The position numbers and the translations under genes are program-made. A stretch of 64,000 nucleotides of DNA from Clostridiales bacterium (GTDB lineage Bacteria; Bacillota; Clostridia; Saccharofermentanales; Saccharofermentanaceae), in contig JAFWFV010000026.1 in NCBI GenBank assembly GCA_017515465.1, forward strand, positions 1 to 64,000. The letters are read 5' to 3'. Every line of letters begins with the position of its first letter. Within the stretch, counting starts at the first letter, position 1. Shown piece by piece: positions 43,262 through 53,516 of this stretch. The notes under the pieces are model-generated. The model searched no databases. It saw only the letters and a program-made list of their open reading frames with translations, and was not told where the DNA came from.

Positions 43262-44824
43262 ATGTCGGGGAAGAATAAGAGAACAGTCGAACGCAAATTC
43301 GCGATCAAGAACAGCGTCGGTAGGATAATCATAATCGGTGCTCTCTTGATACTTCAGGTTGCGGTCCTGTTATTTGCATCTCTGTTCCTGTATTCGAAAT
43401 TCCCTCTGCTGATCTATATCATGTATGGTCTCGGACTGGTTTTCGTCATTGGTCTTAACGCCAAGGACAAGACGAATGACATCAAGCTCATCTGGGTGAT
43501 AATCATATTGTCGCTCCCGATGCTGGGCATCGTGCTCTATCTGCTGTTCCATTACTCTCCAGGTATGCATGTCATCAAGAAGAAGTTCAGGAACTCCGAT
43601 AATTCCATGATCGAGAACCTGCAGCAGGATGAAAAGACACGTCATGAGCTTGAAATTGCCGCACCTCATGAATACACGATGTTCAAATACCTCAAGGATT
43701 ATGCGTTATATCCTTTCTATACCAATACCGATACAAAGTTCTACGGTGATGCATCTGATTGCTACAAGGCAATGATCGATGACATGTGGAATGCAAAGGA
43801 ATACATCTTTCTGGAGTATCATGCTATCGAGAACAAGGAGGCTTTCGAGCCTCTGCATAACTGTCTGGCCGCAAAAGCCAGTCAGGGAGTGGATGTCAGG
43901 GTGCTTTATGATGATATCGGTTCATTCGTTTTCGTTAATCCCGATTTCAAGAAGATGCTGGAAAGCGAAGGGATAAAGTGTTCTATCTTCAATCCCATGA
44001 GCCCTCTGTTCGATGTGTTCATGAACAACCGTGACCACCGCAAGATATGTGTCATTGACGGCGAGATAGGTTATACGGGCGGGTTTAATATCGCCAACGA
44101 GTATTTTAATATCACCCATCCCTATGGCCAGTGGTTTGATACAGGCATCAGGATGGAAGGCCCTGCCGTCAAGAACCTTACTGTTATGTTCCTTTCCATG
44201 TGGGAGATCTATGATGACACCATGGATGTTATAGATGACAAATTCTTCCGTCAGGAGATCCCTGATAGGAATGGAAATGGTTTTATCGTTCCTTATGGTG
44301 ACAGCCCTCTGGATGACGAACTCACAGGAGAGAATGTTTATATCAACATACTTTATAATTCCAAAAAATACTGCTGGTTCACGACGCCTTACCTGGTCAT
44401 CTCCGAGAATATGAGAAGGGCCATCAGCCTCGCTTCCAAGCGGGGAGTAGATGTCAGGATAATCACTCCCGGCATCCCTGACAAGGTAACCGTTAACAAG
44501 CTTACAAAATCATATTATTCGTCACTGATAAATGACGGATGTAAGATATATGAATACATCCCCGGATTCATCCATGCAAAGATGTGCATCTCAGATGACA
44601 AGGTTGCGGTAGTCGGAACGATCAATATGGATTTCAGATCTCTCTACCATCACTTTGAGAATGCCGTTCTCATGTATGGAACAGACTGCATCCAGGACAT
44701 CAAAAAGTGCTTTGATGATCTTACTGAGGTATCGGAGGATGTAACTGGCAAGTTCTCGGTAAGGCCCAACGTCTTTATCCGCATCGGACGTTCGATCCTA
44801 AGGCTTGTGGCACCGATGCTGTAA
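43262..44824 (+). CDS. cls: Cardiolipin synthase (520 aa)
   Basis: Two N-terminal membrane helices (about residues 20-44 and 46-60, with a third hydrophobic segment about 75-98) are followed by two phospholipase D domains, with HKD motifs HRKICVID and HAKMCISD, each followed by the GG/GTxN context (GYTGGFN and VVGTINMD). It condenses two phosphatidylglycerols to cardiolipin and glycerol. The ATG comes 4 bases after the M18 stop with no good RBS, in line with coupled translation. This is a bona fide Cls family member; a close relative with unknown lipid substrate cannot be excluded. Confidence 0.92.
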   Translation: MSGKNKRTVERKFAIKNSVGRIIIIGALLILQVAVLLFASLFLYSKFPLLIYIMYGLGLVFVIGLNAKDKTNDIKLIWVIIILSLPMLGIVLYLLFHYSPGMHVIKKKFRNSDNSMIENLQQDEKTRHELEIAAPHEYTMFKYLKDYALYPFYTNTDTKFYGDASDCYKAMIDDMWNAKEYIFLEYHAIENKEAFEPLHNCLAAKASQGVDVRVLYDDIGSFVFVNPDFKKMLESEGIKCSIFNPMSPLFDVFMNNRDHRKICVIDGEIGYTGGFNIANEYFNITHPYGQWFDTGIRMEGPAVKNLTVMFLSMWEIYDDTMDVIDDKFFRQEIPDRNGNGFIVPYGDSPLDDELTGENVYINILYNSKKYCWFTTPYLVISENMRRAISLASKRGVDVRIITPGIPDKVTVNKLTKSYYSSLINDGCKIYEYIPGFIHAKMCISDDKVAVVGTINMDFRSLYHHFENAVLMYGTDCIQDIKKCFDDLTEVSEDVTGKFSVRPNVFIRIGRSILRLVAPML

Positions 44825-44846
44825 AATATAGAACAGGAGATATGAA

Positions 44847-46109
44847 ATGGGAAAGATCAGATTTTACAACGCAAAGATACTTACAATGAAGGATGGTTCT
44901 CTTATTGAGGGAGAACTCTGGACAGATAATGACAGGATCTCTTATATCGGTCCGTCCTGCAATAATGAAGAGTCATTTGAAAGGGAGATTGACTGCAAGG
45001 GCAATACCCTTATGCCTGGATTAAAGAATGCTCATACCCATTCAGCGATGACATTTTCCAGATCTCTGGCAGATGATCTTTCTCTCAATGACTGGCTATT
45101 CAAGGCGATATTCCCGAGAGAAGCAAAGCTTACGCATGAGCATATATACTGGTTTACAAAACTCGCTTATGCTGAATATCTGTCGGGCGGTATTACGGCC
45201 TGCTTCGATATGTATCCCAAGAGGATAGAATCGGCTAGGGCAGCAGTAGAGACAGGATTCCGTTATGTCAGTTGTGACGATGCAAACGATTTCGGAGGGA
45301 TGGATCTGCTTGAGGAGAACTATAACAAATTTAATTCTTATGATCCGCTGGTTTCTTATATCTATGGTTTTCATGCGGAATATACCACGTGTCTGGATAA
45401 CCTTAAGAGAGTCTCGGAGCTTGCCCATAAGTATGAAGCTCCGGTTTTTGCCCACATAAGTGAGACAAAAGCCGAGGTTGAAGGCTGTAAGGAAAGATAC
45501 GGCGTTACACCGGCAGTCCTTTTTGATCAGCTGGGGATCTACGATTTTGGCGGTGGTGGATTCCACTGCGTATGGTTTACGGATGAGGATATGGAATTGT
45601 TCAGTAAGAAAGGTCTCTGGTCCGTATTCAATGCATGTTCCAATCTGAAGCTGGCCAGCGGCATCACACCCGTATATAAGTTCATCGAAAAAGACATGAA
45701 CATTGCCATAGGTACTGACGGAGCAGGATCCAACAACGCTCTGTCCATGTTCAGGGAAATGTATCTCGATACCGTCCTGTCAAATGTATTGACTGATAAT
45801 GCAGCGGCTGTAGATCCATTTAAGATCCTTAAGGCTGCGACAACTGGCGGTGCGCTCTGCATGGGTCTTAATGATTGTGATGTATTGGAATCCGGCAAGA
45901 AGGCCGATATCATCATGATCGACATGAACAGACCTTCAATGCAGCCTGAAAACAACATAGTCAGGAATATCGTATATAGCGGCGATAATTCCATCGTCAA
46001 GATGACCATGATCGACGGCAGGATCCTATATGAGGATGGCAGTTTCGTATCCATCGATCTTGATGAGGTGATCCGCGAGTGCAACAGACTTAAGAAAGAT
46101 CTCGCCTGA
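44847..46109 (+). CDS. Amidohydrolase, TRZ/ATZ (S-adenosylhomocysteine / MTA deaminase) family (420 aa)
   Basis: A metal-dependent TIM-barrel amidohydrolase. Ligand motifs seen: NAHTHSAM (HxH), GFHAEYTT, FAHISETKAE and GTDGAGSNNALS (Asp). The overall pattern, with IPGxKNAHTH and SMFREMYLDTVLS, matches the 5'-methylthioadenosine/S-adenosylhomocysteine deaminase and SsnA group. Substrate uncertain: purine-derived nucleosides or other amino-heterocycles. RBS AACAGGAGA. It probably starts a new unit, since the previous gene ends 22 bases earlier. Length is normal. Confidence 0.88.
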   Translation: MGKIRFYNAKILTMKDGSLIEGELWTDNDRISYIGPSCNNEESFEREIDCKGNTLMPGLKNAHTHSAMTFSRSLADDLSLNDWLFKAIFPREAKLTHEHIYWFTKLAYAEYLSGGITACFDMYPKRIESARAAVETGFRYVSCDDANDFGGMDLLEENYNKFNSYDPLVSYIYGFHAEYTTCLDNLKRVSELAHKYEAPVFAHISETKAEVEGCKERYGVTPAVLFDQLGIYDFGGGGFHCVWFTDEDMELFSKKGLWSVFNACSNLKLASGITPVYKFIEKDMNIAIGTDGAGSNNALSMFREMYLDTVLSNVLTDNAAAVDPFKILKAATTGGALCMGLNDCDVLESGKKADIIMIDMNRPSMQPENNIVRNIVYSGDNSIVKMTMIDGRILYEDGSFVSIDLDEVIRECNRLKKDLA

Positions 46110-46115
46110 TCTGCC

Positions 46116-47837
46116 ATGAACCTGATATTCCGGTACATCGGCAAGTACAAAGCCGTTTCGGTCTTAAGCCCTGTGTTTAAACTGCTCGAAGCATGCTTTG
46201 AACTGACAGTCCCTCTGATAATCGCTGACCTGATCGATAAAGGTATAGCGACGTCTGATAACGGCCTGATTAGTTCCAGGATAGTCCTTCTGGTGATATT
46301 TGCAGTGGTGGGTTTTGCATGTGCTATTACTGCCCAGTATTTTGCCGCGTATTCTGCTAACGGGATCACAGCAGCAATCAGGGAAGACCTGTTCAGACAC
46401 ATAGAATCACTGTCCGTGGAGACCTACGAGAAGACAGGATCTGCCAGGATCATCACAGGACTCACATCTGACATCAATCAGATCTCATCGGGTATCAACC
46501 TGACCTTGAGACTTCTATTAAGATCGCCCTTCATCGTGGCAGGTGCTGCGATCATGGCTTTTGCAGTAAGCCCCAGGATGTCCCTGATATTCATCGGTAT
46601 GCTCGCTCTGCTGAGCCTGTTCATATTCCTTAACATGAAGCTGCTCATTCCTCTCAACACAAAGACGAGGGAGGCAATGGAAAAGCTCGTCACCAAGACC
46701 TCCAACGGAATTTCCGGATCAAAGGTTATCAGGGGCTTTAACAGACAGGATGATGACTGTTCTGAATTCCGCAGTATCAACGGCATTCTCAATACCCTCC
46801 AGAAGAAGACGGGCAGGGTATCAGCGCTTTTGAACCCTATAACGTTTGTCATCGTAAATATCAGCATATGCCTGCTCATATACACAGGTGCCATCAATGT
46901 ATCGCATGGTGATCTGACTCAGGGCGAGGTTGTAGCTCTCTATAATTACATGTCTCAGATCCTGGTGGAACTGATCAAGTTTGCAAATCTGATCGTAAAT
47001 GTCAGCAGGGCAGTGGCATGTGCCGGCAGGGTAGACAGATTCTTTTCTCTTCCTGCGGAGAATAAGGGAACGGCTGAACTGAATGACAGTTCCATGCCTC
47101 ACGAGATATCATTCGATCACATATCTTTCAGATATCCTGATTCGAACAATGATATCCTCAGTGATATATCATTCAGGATCGCTCCGGGAGAGAGGATAGG
47201 AATAGTCGGCAAGACGGGATCAGGTAAATCCACTCTGGTATCCCTCATGGCAGGTCTGTTAAGACCCAATGCGGGCAGCATAACAGTAGACGGGATCCCC
47301 ATGGATGATCTGACTGACAGGAGCAGATCGTCTTCCATCGCACTTAGCATCCAAAAGGCAGGACTGTTTACAGGCAGCGTCGGATATAATATCTCTTTGG
47401 ACCGTGAGGGTATAACTGATGAGATGATAAGAAAGGCATCTGAGATCTCCTGCTGTGAAGAGTTCATATCATCCCGTCCTGAAGGATACGATTACAAAGT
47501 CTATGCTCTGGGTACAGGGCTTTCAGGAGGACAGAAGCAGAGGATCAACATCGCCAGGAGCCTGGCAGGCAGACCGGGTATCCTGATACTGGATGATTCC
47601 ACGTCAGCACTGGATGCCGGAACAGAGAGAAAGTTTCTTACCAACCTGGATAACATGGATTATAAACCTACCGTGATCATGATCTCCCAGAAGATCAATT
47701 CGGTAAAGGATATGGACAGGATCATGCTGATCGAAGACGGTAAGATATCATGTTTTGCGCCTCATAAGGAACTCTATGGCATATCCGGCAGCTACCGCAC
47801 TCTGTGTGAACTACAGGGGGTGAATGTAAATGAGTAA
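46116..47837 (+). CDS. ABC exporter subunit, non-canonical Walker B partner (573 aa)
   Basis: Six membrane helices (residues 1-305) fused to an ATPase. Walker A GKTGSGKST (Gly about 365), signature LSGGQKQR and Walker B LILDD followed by STSALD: the second Asp (about D494) stands where the catalytic Glu usually is. Together with the next gene this is a heterodimeric multidrug/lipid-type exporter. The degenerate ATP site would be built from this Walker B and the altered signature of the partner. The ATG is 6 bases after the amidohydrolase stop, with no good RBS. The stop overlaps the next gene by 8 bases. The substrate is unknown. Confidence 0.93.
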   Translation: MNLIFRYIGKYKAVSVLSPVFKLLEACFELTVPLIIADLIDKGIATSDNGLISSRIVLLVIFAVVGFACAITAQYFAAYSANGITAAIREDLFRHIESLSVETYEKTGSARIITGLTSDINQISSGINLTLRLLLRSPFIVAGAAIMAFAVSPRMSLIFIGMLALLSLFIFLNMKLLIPLNTKTREAMEKLVTKTSNGISGSKVIRGFNRQDDDCSEFRSINGILNTLQKKTGRVSALLNPITFVIVNISICLLIYTGAINVSHGDLTQGEVVALYNYMSQILVELIKFANLIVNVSRAVACAGRVDRFFSLPAENKGTAELNDSSMPHEISFDHISFRYPDSNNDILSDISFRIAPGERIGIVGKTGSGKSTLVSLMAGLLRPNAGSITVDGIPMDDLTDRSRSSSIALSIQKAGLFTGSVGYNISLDREGITDEMIRKASEISCCEEFISSRPEGYDYKVYALGTGLSGGQKQRINIARSLAGRPGILILDDSTSALDAGTERKFLTNLDNMDYKPTVIMISQKINSVKDMDRIMLIEDGKISCFAPHKELYGISGSYRTLCELQGVNVNE

Positions 47838-49602
47838 AAAGAAAGCTTCTGTGATCAGCCTAAATACATTGAAGAGACTGACCGGATATTTCGGCAGGAC
47901 AGGAGCGCTTGCCGTACTGTCATTTATCCTTTCATCTGTATTTGCATTCATGTCGATGCTGATACCCTATTATGCAGGTGAGACGATAGACCTGCTGGGT
48001 CCTGATATTGGGAATAGCATGGATGCAGTTGTCAGGGGAGTCATACTGATCGCTGTAATAGCCGCAACAGGTGCCGTCTCACAGCTTATAATGCTGAGGA
48101 TCAACAACAGGATCTCCTACGACATCATAGAATCTCTCAAGAACGATGCCTACGGCAAGATCAGAAGGCTCCCGGTATCTTACATAGACAGGAACGAGAC
48201 AGGTTCTATCCAGAGCCTGGTCATTAACGACTGTGAGACTGTGGGAGACGGACTTATCCTGTTCCTCAACCAGTTCTTCTGCGGCATAGTATCGATACTT
48301 GTAACACTTGTTATAATGCTGATGCTCAACTGGAAGATCGCGCTGTACGTGATACTCTTTACGCCTGTATCATTTATCATCTCGTATCTGATCTCATCAG
48401 GGTCATACAAGTCGTTCAAAAAGAGTTCCGAGATCAGGAGCTCCCAGACGTCATACATAGGTGAGGCATGCAGCAGGTTCAGAGAAGGGAAAGTGTACGA
48501 CCTGCGTGCAAATACCGTATCTGCTTTTAATGAACTGAACGAGGAATACAGAAAGACCTCTTCTAAGGCAACATTCCTCTCGTCTATCACCAATCCTTCT
48601 ACCAGATTCGTCAATGCTCTGATATATGCGGGTGTAGCCCTGATAGGCTCTCTCAGCGTCATATCCGGCAGCATGACTGTAGGTATCATGAGTGCTCTGC
48701 TCATGTATGCCAACCAGTTCATGAAACCGTTTAATGATCTTTCCTCGGTATTTACTGAGCTGTCTGACAGCTTTGCCTGCCTGGACAGGCTGTTCCGTTT
48801 CCTGGATGAGGAGGAGATAGTTCCCGAGGAGGACACTACTCCTGAGACCATAAAGGACAAGGATAATGTCAGGATAGAATTCAGGGATGTCTCATTCTCT
48901 TATGTTAAGGGCAAGCAGGTCCTGAAAAACGTTTCTTTTGTGATCGAACCCGGACAATCTGCTGCGATAGTAGGACCTACAGGAGGCGGGAAATCCACGG
49001 TCATCAATCTGCTCCTCAGATACTATACTGTTGATTCGGGTGAGATCCTCATCAATGGCAGGAGCATCTACGACATCCCCAGGCATGAACTCAGGCAGCT
49101 GATAGGCCTGGTTGCCCAGGACAACTGGTTCAAGAACGGAACAGTAATGGAAAACATTAAATATGGAGATCCCGGAATGTCTGATGACAAAGCCTTTGAC
49201 GCAGCAGCCAGGACTGGAGCTGATTCCTTCATAGACAACCTGCCTTCCAGGTACTCTGAAGAGATCTCAGGAGACAGGGACGATATATCCGAAGGGCAGA
49301 AACAGCTCCTGAGCATTACCAGGATCATGGCATATGACCCGGAGGTCATCATACTTGACGAGGCAACATCGTCCGTTGATATCCTGACTGAGATCAGGAT
49401 CCAGAAGGCTGTAAGAGAGCTTCTTAACGGCCGCACAGGAATAATAATCGCACACAGGCTTAAAACGATCGTTGATTGTGATAAGATAATTGTTATTGAA
49501 GACGGAAGGGTAGCCGAGACGGGCAGTCACAGTGAACTGATCAGTAACGGCGGATTCTATGCCGGATTATTTGAAGCATACGGAGGACTCGGAGTTGAGT
49601 AA
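47830..49602 (+). CDS. ABC exporter subunit, canonical Walker B partner (590 aa)
   Basis: Six membrane helices then an ATPase with Walker A GPTGGGKST (Gly about 382), a Walker B LDEATSSVD with the catalytic Glu at about 511, but a signature motif ISEGQKQL in place of LSGGQ. It therefore complements the asymmetry of the preceding subunit, the same pattern seen in TM287/288 and BmrCD. GGGGGTGAATGTAAATG gives it an RBS within the preceding gene. The end overlaps the TTG start of murD by 8 bases. Confidence 0.93.
   Translation: MSKKKASVISLNTLKRLTGYFGRTGALAVLSFILSSVFAFMSMLIPYYAGETIDLLGPDIGNSMDAVVRGVILIAVIAATGAVSQLIMLRINNRISYDIIESLKNDAYGKIRRLPVSYIDRNETGSIQSLVINDCETVGDGLILFLNQFFCGIVSILVTLVIMLMLNWKIALYVILFTPVSFIISYLISSGSYKSFKKSSEIRSSQTSYIGEACSRFREGKVYDLRANTVSAFNELNEEYRKTSSKATFLSSITNPSTRFVNALIYAGVALIGSLSVISGSMTVGIMSALLMYANQFMKPFNDLSSVFTELSDSFACLDRLFRFLDEEEIVPEEDTTPETIKDKDNVRIEFRDVSFSYVKGKQVLKNVSFVIEPGQSAAIVGPTGGGKSTVINLLLRYYTVDSGEILINGRSIYDIPRHELRQLIGLVAQDNWFKNGTVMENIKYGDPGMSDDKAFDAAARTGADSFIDNLPSRYSEEISGDRDDISEGQKQLLSITRIMAYDPEVIILDEATSSVDILTEIRIQKAVRELLNGRTGIIIAHRLKTIVDCDKIIVIEDGRVAETGSHSELISNGGFYAGLFEAYGGLGVE
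49582..49597 (+). promoter_or_regulatory. RBS that fixes a TTG start for murD
   Basis: GGAGG (49582-49586) lies 8 bases before TTG at 49595-49597, inside the end of the ABC gene. An ATG at 49559 in the same frame has no RBS. Confidence 0.6.
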
Positions 49603-51085
49603 TTTAAGACTTGAGAAGTTCAAGAAATACATAAAGGGAAGAAGAGCAGCAGTCATCGGTGTAGGCATCTCCAACAGGCCTCTCATCAAATGGCTTGATT
49701 CACTGGGCGCAGATATCACCGCATTTGATGCACACGATACCGGTGAGCCGTCCATAGCCAAGGCCGTGGAAGACTTCAAGGAGATGAACGTAAAGGTCAG
49801 ATGGTCACTTGGCTCTGATTACATGAAGCCGCTGTTCGATGAGACCTTCGACATCGTATTCAAGACTCCGAAGATGAGATTTACCGTTGATGCACTGGAA
49901 TCCCAGCGCCGCAAGGGTGCCGTCCTTACAACTGAGATGGAACTGTTCCTGGATCTCTGCCCGGCAGAGACTTTCGGGATCACAGGTTCAGACGGCAAGA
50001 CGACTACGACCACCATCGTTTATGAGATCCTCAGGACTGCAGGGTATAACTGCTATCTCGGAGGTAATATCGGAACGCCTCTGCTGGACCAGATCGAAAA
50101 GATAACGCCTGAGGACAAGGTAGTCCTCGAGCTTTCATCTTTCCAGCTCCTGGGGTTGAAGAGAAGCGTTGATAATGCGATAGTAACAAACATCACGCCC
50201 AACCATCTGGATTTCCATTTTGATTATCAGGAATACATTTCCAGCAAGACCAATATATTTGCAAATCAGGGTGCAACGGGCAAGCTCGTACTGAACTCAG
50301 CCAACGACCTGACATACGACATGAGGAACATTGCACGCGGCAGGGTCTCATATTTCTGCGGTGATTCATGCGTCAATCTGAGGAACATATATAAGAATGC
50401 AGATATCGCATTCCTGGATGATGACGGATCATTATGCCTGCAGACGCCTAAGGGAATCCAGAGGATCATCGATAAGAACGATATCCTGATCCCCGGATCC
50501 CACAACGTTCAGAATTTCCTGGCAGCGATCGCATTGACGTCTGATCTTGTCAGTACGGATGACATCGTAACTGTTGCAAAGAATTTCAAGGGCGTTCAGC
50601 ACAGGATCGAATTCGTTCGTGAATTAGACGGTGTTAAGTGGTACAACTCATCCATCGATACATCTCCTAACCGTACCATCAACACCATGAATGCCCTGTC
50701 TGACAGGAACATGCATGGTGTCCTCATCTGCGGAGGCAAGGACAAACAGTGCGTATACGACGGCCTGGGAGATGCGATCCTCAAGTTCGCTGACAGGATA
50801 GTTATCTACGGATCCAATGCCAGGCTCGTTAGGCAGATCCTGGAAAAAGAAGCAGACGGCCGTAAGTACGAGGTGTTCGAGATAGAAGGCGGGGACGAAG
50901 TATACGAACTTCCCGCTACCAGAGAGAAAGCTCTTCAGAACATGACCGAAGCCGTAAACAAGGCCAGGTCATTGGCAAAGCCCGGAGACGTTGTTATAAT
51001 GTCCAGTGTTGGTACGTCATACGATCACTTCAGGCATTTCGAACATAGAGGAGATCTTTTCAAGAAGCTTGTAAATGATCTTTGA
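49595..51085 (+). CDS. murD: UDP-N-acetylmuramoylalanine-D-glutamate ligase (496 aa)
   Basis: The N-terminal Rossmann-like domain (GVGISNRPLIKWL), the ATP P-loop GSDGKTTTT, the GGNIGTPLL motif, SSFQLLG, the NITPNHLDFH block and GGKDKQCVY of the third domain are all typical MurD. It adds D-glutamate to UDP-MurNAc-L-Ala in peptidoglycan assembly. The end has SVGTSYDHFRHFEHRG where many MurDs have SPACASFDMF, a minor divergence. The start is TTG as argued under the RBS; it is about 40 residues longer than typical MurD, which fits. Translationally coupled to the exporter. Confidence 0.93.
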   Translation: MSNLRLEKFKKYIKGRRAAVIGVGISNRPLIKWLDSLGADITAFDAHDTGEPSIAKAVEDFKEMNVKVRWSLGSDYMKPLFDETFDIVFKTPKMRFTVDALESQRRKGAVLTTEMELFLDLCPAETFGITGSDGKTTTTTIVYEILRTAGYNCYLGGNIGTPLLDQIEKITPEDKVVLELSSFQLLGLKRSVDNAIVTNITPNHLDFHFDYQEYISSKTNIFANQGATGKLVLNSANDLTYDMRNIARGRVSYFCGDSCVNLRNIYKNADIAFLDDDGSLCLQTPKGIQRIIDKNDILIPGSHNVQNFLAAIALTSDLVSTDDIVTVAKNFKGVQHRIEFVRELDGVKWYNSSIDTSPNRTINTMNALSDRNMHGVLICGGKDKQCVYDGLGDAILKFADRIVIYGSNARLVRQILEKEADGRKYEVFEIEGGDEVYELPATREKALQNMTEAVNKARSLAKPGDVVIMSSVGTSYDHFRHFEHRGDLFKKLVNDL

Positions 51086-51127
51086 TGTATGATTTATCCA
51101 TAATCTGATCTGGTGGGGTGGGACCAA

Positions 51128-53488
51128 ATGAAAAGATTGTTGTCAGCCGTTATAGCGGCTTCCATGTTATTTACAGCAACTAATGTATCGATGGCAGATG
51201 ATGGATCTCCGGATACGGCCATTTCCGAAGAAACTGAAGCATCAGAGGAAACTGAAGAAACGGAAGTTGCTGAAGTAGCTGAAATACCTGAGGTTACTGA
51301 CGTTTCCGAAGCGGTTCAGGAACCTTGCGATACTGTTGAAGGAACGGGCAGCAGGTACGATGCAGATACTCATATACTGTATCTGGAGGGTGATGTTGAT
51401 CATGATGTTGTCAGTAACCTGTTAAGAGGTGTAACTGACAGCGGCATCAGTATCGTTGTTTCTCCTGCCGGCGCGACTCTGACCGGCTGCAGCAGCCTGT
51501 TCCAGTTTAATAATGATATCGTCAGCATCGATCTGACAGGCGCTATCATCTCATCAGGTGTGACGAGCATGAGCAGGATGTTCTACGGGCTGAGCAAACT
51601 GACATCTCTTGATCTCGGCGACAGCTTTGATGTCTCTAATATCACTGATATGTCCAATATGTTCGCATATTGTTCCTCACTTACTGATCTGGAACTGGGT
51701 GATGACTTTACTCCCGGCAACGCCCGTAAGATGAACGGCATGTTTGCAAATTGCAATAACCTGGAACATCTTGACTTTGGGTCGAGATTCCTCACTCTCA
51801 ATGCAACGAACATGAAGAGTATGTTCGAGTCATGCGGCAAGCTGGGATCCATTGATCTCGGTGACTGGTTCATGACATCCAAGGTCACGGACATGAGCTT
51901 TATGTTCAATGGCTGCAGCTCCCTGTCATCTCTTGATCTGGGCGACAGGTTTGATACCTCATCATGTACGGACATGAGATCCATGTTCTGTGACTGCAAT
52001 AAGCTGGAATCGGTCGATCTCGGCGACAGTTTCGACACATCAAATGTTGCAGCCATGGGAAGCATGTTCAGTAAGTGCAGTTCGCTTCAGTCTCTGGATC
52101 TGGGCGGCAGCTTCAATACCGGGAAGGTTACGGGAATGACTGCCATGTTCAGCTACTGCAGATCTCTTACATCCCTTGATCTCGGTGTTCATTTCGATAC
52201 TTCCCGTGTTAACAACATGAACAGCATGTTCTATATGTGTGATAAACTGACAAACCTCAATCTGGGCCCTGTATTTGACACCTCATCTGCTGATACCATG
52301 TCTCTGATGTTCAGAGACTGCAGTTCTTTCAGGGTTATCGATCTCGGCAATCATTTTGACGTCAGCAACGCTGAGGATATCTCCTATATGTTCATGGGAT
52401 GCAGCAAGCTGGAAAGTATATTTACAGGATGCGACTGGGATACATCCGGCATCAGGTTCCAGAACAACGTCTTTACCGGATGTACATTGCTTAAGGGAGG
52501 ATCAGGGACATCATTTGATCCTTCTGCCGTTGACAAGACATATGCCAGAATTGACGGTGGTACAGATCATCCGGGTTATTTCACCAGCCTTTCACATCTT
52601 GAAGGATATACGATATCACTTGACGGATCGGTCGGAGTAAACATGTATATGTCTCTTTCTCCTTCTATCCTGGAGTACGACGATCCCTATATGGAGTTTA
52701 CGCTTCCTGACGGCAGGGTATCACGTGTCTATCTCAAGGCTAAAGAGGGTGAGGACAGGGATCTGGCTTATGAAAAGACTGTTGAGGAAAAGCAGTGCTA
52801 TGTATTCAGCCGCCGTCTGAATGCAAAGCAGACAGGTGATGAGATCACAGCAGTATTTGTTTTTGGAAATGGTGAGTCAAGCCATACATACAGCTTCTCC
52901 GTTGAAACGTATTTTTATGCTTTACAGAGACTCATAGAAGAAGGAAAGATCGACAGTAAGTATGCGGCAGTTGCCGCATCGATGATCCTGTACGGAAAGT
53001 CTGCAAGGTGTTTCTTCGGATACAACGATTCCGGACTCGAATATAACGTGGTCAAGAATGAGATCGATATCAAATTCCAATATCTCGGATTCGATACGGA
53101 TAGAGAATATGACATGTCCCTGCTGCCTGATCAGTTGAAGTTCGTTGGCTCCACTATGGCACTTGGTTCTGAGGTATCCCTGAAGCTGTATTTTGACAAA
53201 GGCATCCTTTTTACCGGTGCAGAATGCACTAATGGAGATATCGATGTCAGGGTGGCAGATGCAGGCGGGTTCCAGACTGTTGTGCTCCGCAACATACCTA
53301 CATCCCAGCTTGACCGTGATTTCACTATCCGGATCTCAACGTCTCAGGGAAGCTTTACGGTTACTGCAAGCCCGATGGTATATTGTGCCAGTGTCATCAG
53401 GGATCAGTCCTCCTATTCAGACAGGCTTGTAACGCTCATTAAAGGGTTGGCAATCTATAATTTTTGTACCGTTTATGATATAAGGTGA
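51128..53488 (+). CDS. Secreted DUF285-repeat surface protein (786 aa)
   Basis: Signal peptide 1-23, then an acidic Glu/Thr/Val linker (about 30-65). Residues about 95-480 carry roughly 14 copies of a 25-residue DUF285 (BspA-like) repeat, MxxMFxxCxxLxxLDLGxxF (for example MSFMFNGCSSLSSLDLGD). The C-terminal half (about 500-786) has the recurring clostridial domain GYTISLDGSVGVNMYMSL, followed by a domain with TYFYALQRLIEEGKIDS. Unlike the LRR_5 protein at 24834 this family is best known from mycoplasma and gut bacteria surface proteins, so it may be an adhesin. The ATG at 51128 has GGGGTGGG just upstream. No anchor motif was seen. Confidence 0.85.
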   Translation: MKRLLSAVIAASMLFTATNVSMADDGSPDTAISEETEASEETEETEVAEVAEIPEVTDVSEAVQEPCDTVEGTGSRYDADTHILYLEGDVDHDVVSNLLRGVTDSGISIVVSPAGATLTGCSSLFQFNNDIVSIDLTGAIISSGVTSMSRMFYGLSKLTSLDLGDSFDVSNITDMSNMFAYCSSLTDLELGDDFTPGNARKMNGMFANCNNLEHLDFGSRFLTLNATNMKSMFESCGKLGSIDLGDWFMTSKVTDMSFMFNGCSSLSSLDLGDRFDTSSCTDMRSMFCDCNKLESVDLGDSFDTSNVAAMGSMFSKCSSLQSLDLGGSFNTGKVTGMTAMFSYCRSLTSLDLGVHFDTSRVNNMNSMFYMCDKLTNLNLGPVFDTSSADTMSLMFRDCSSFRVIDLGNHFDVSNAEDISYMFMGCSKLESIFTGCDWDTSGIRFQNNVFTGCTLLKGGSGTSFDPSAVDKTYARIDGGTDHPGYFTSLSHLEGYTISLDGSVGVNMYMSLSPSILEYDDPYMEFTLPDGRVSRVYLKAKEGEDRDLAYEKTVEEKQCYVFSRRLNAKQTGDEITAVFVFGNGESSHTYSFSVETYFYALQRLIEEGKIDSKYAAVAASMILYGKSARCFFGYNDSGLEYNVVKNEIDIKFQYLGFDTDREYDMSLLPDQLKFVGSTMALGSEVSLKLYFDKGILFTGAECTNGDIDVRVADAGGFQTVVLRNIPTSQLDRDFTIRISTSQGSFTVTASPMVYCASVIRDQSSYSDRLVTLIKGLAIYNFCTVYDIR

Positions 53489-53498
53489 TATGCGGCAG

Positions 53499-53516
53499 TG
53501 TTAAAATGCCCGCATG
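53499..53516 (+). promoter_or_regulatory. Possible promoter giving a leaderless MATE transcript
   Basis: TGTTAAAAT (53499-53507) is an extended -10 whose normal start point, about 6-7 bases on, would be the ATG at 53514. No RBS precedes that ATG. No -35 fits. Confidence 0.3.
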
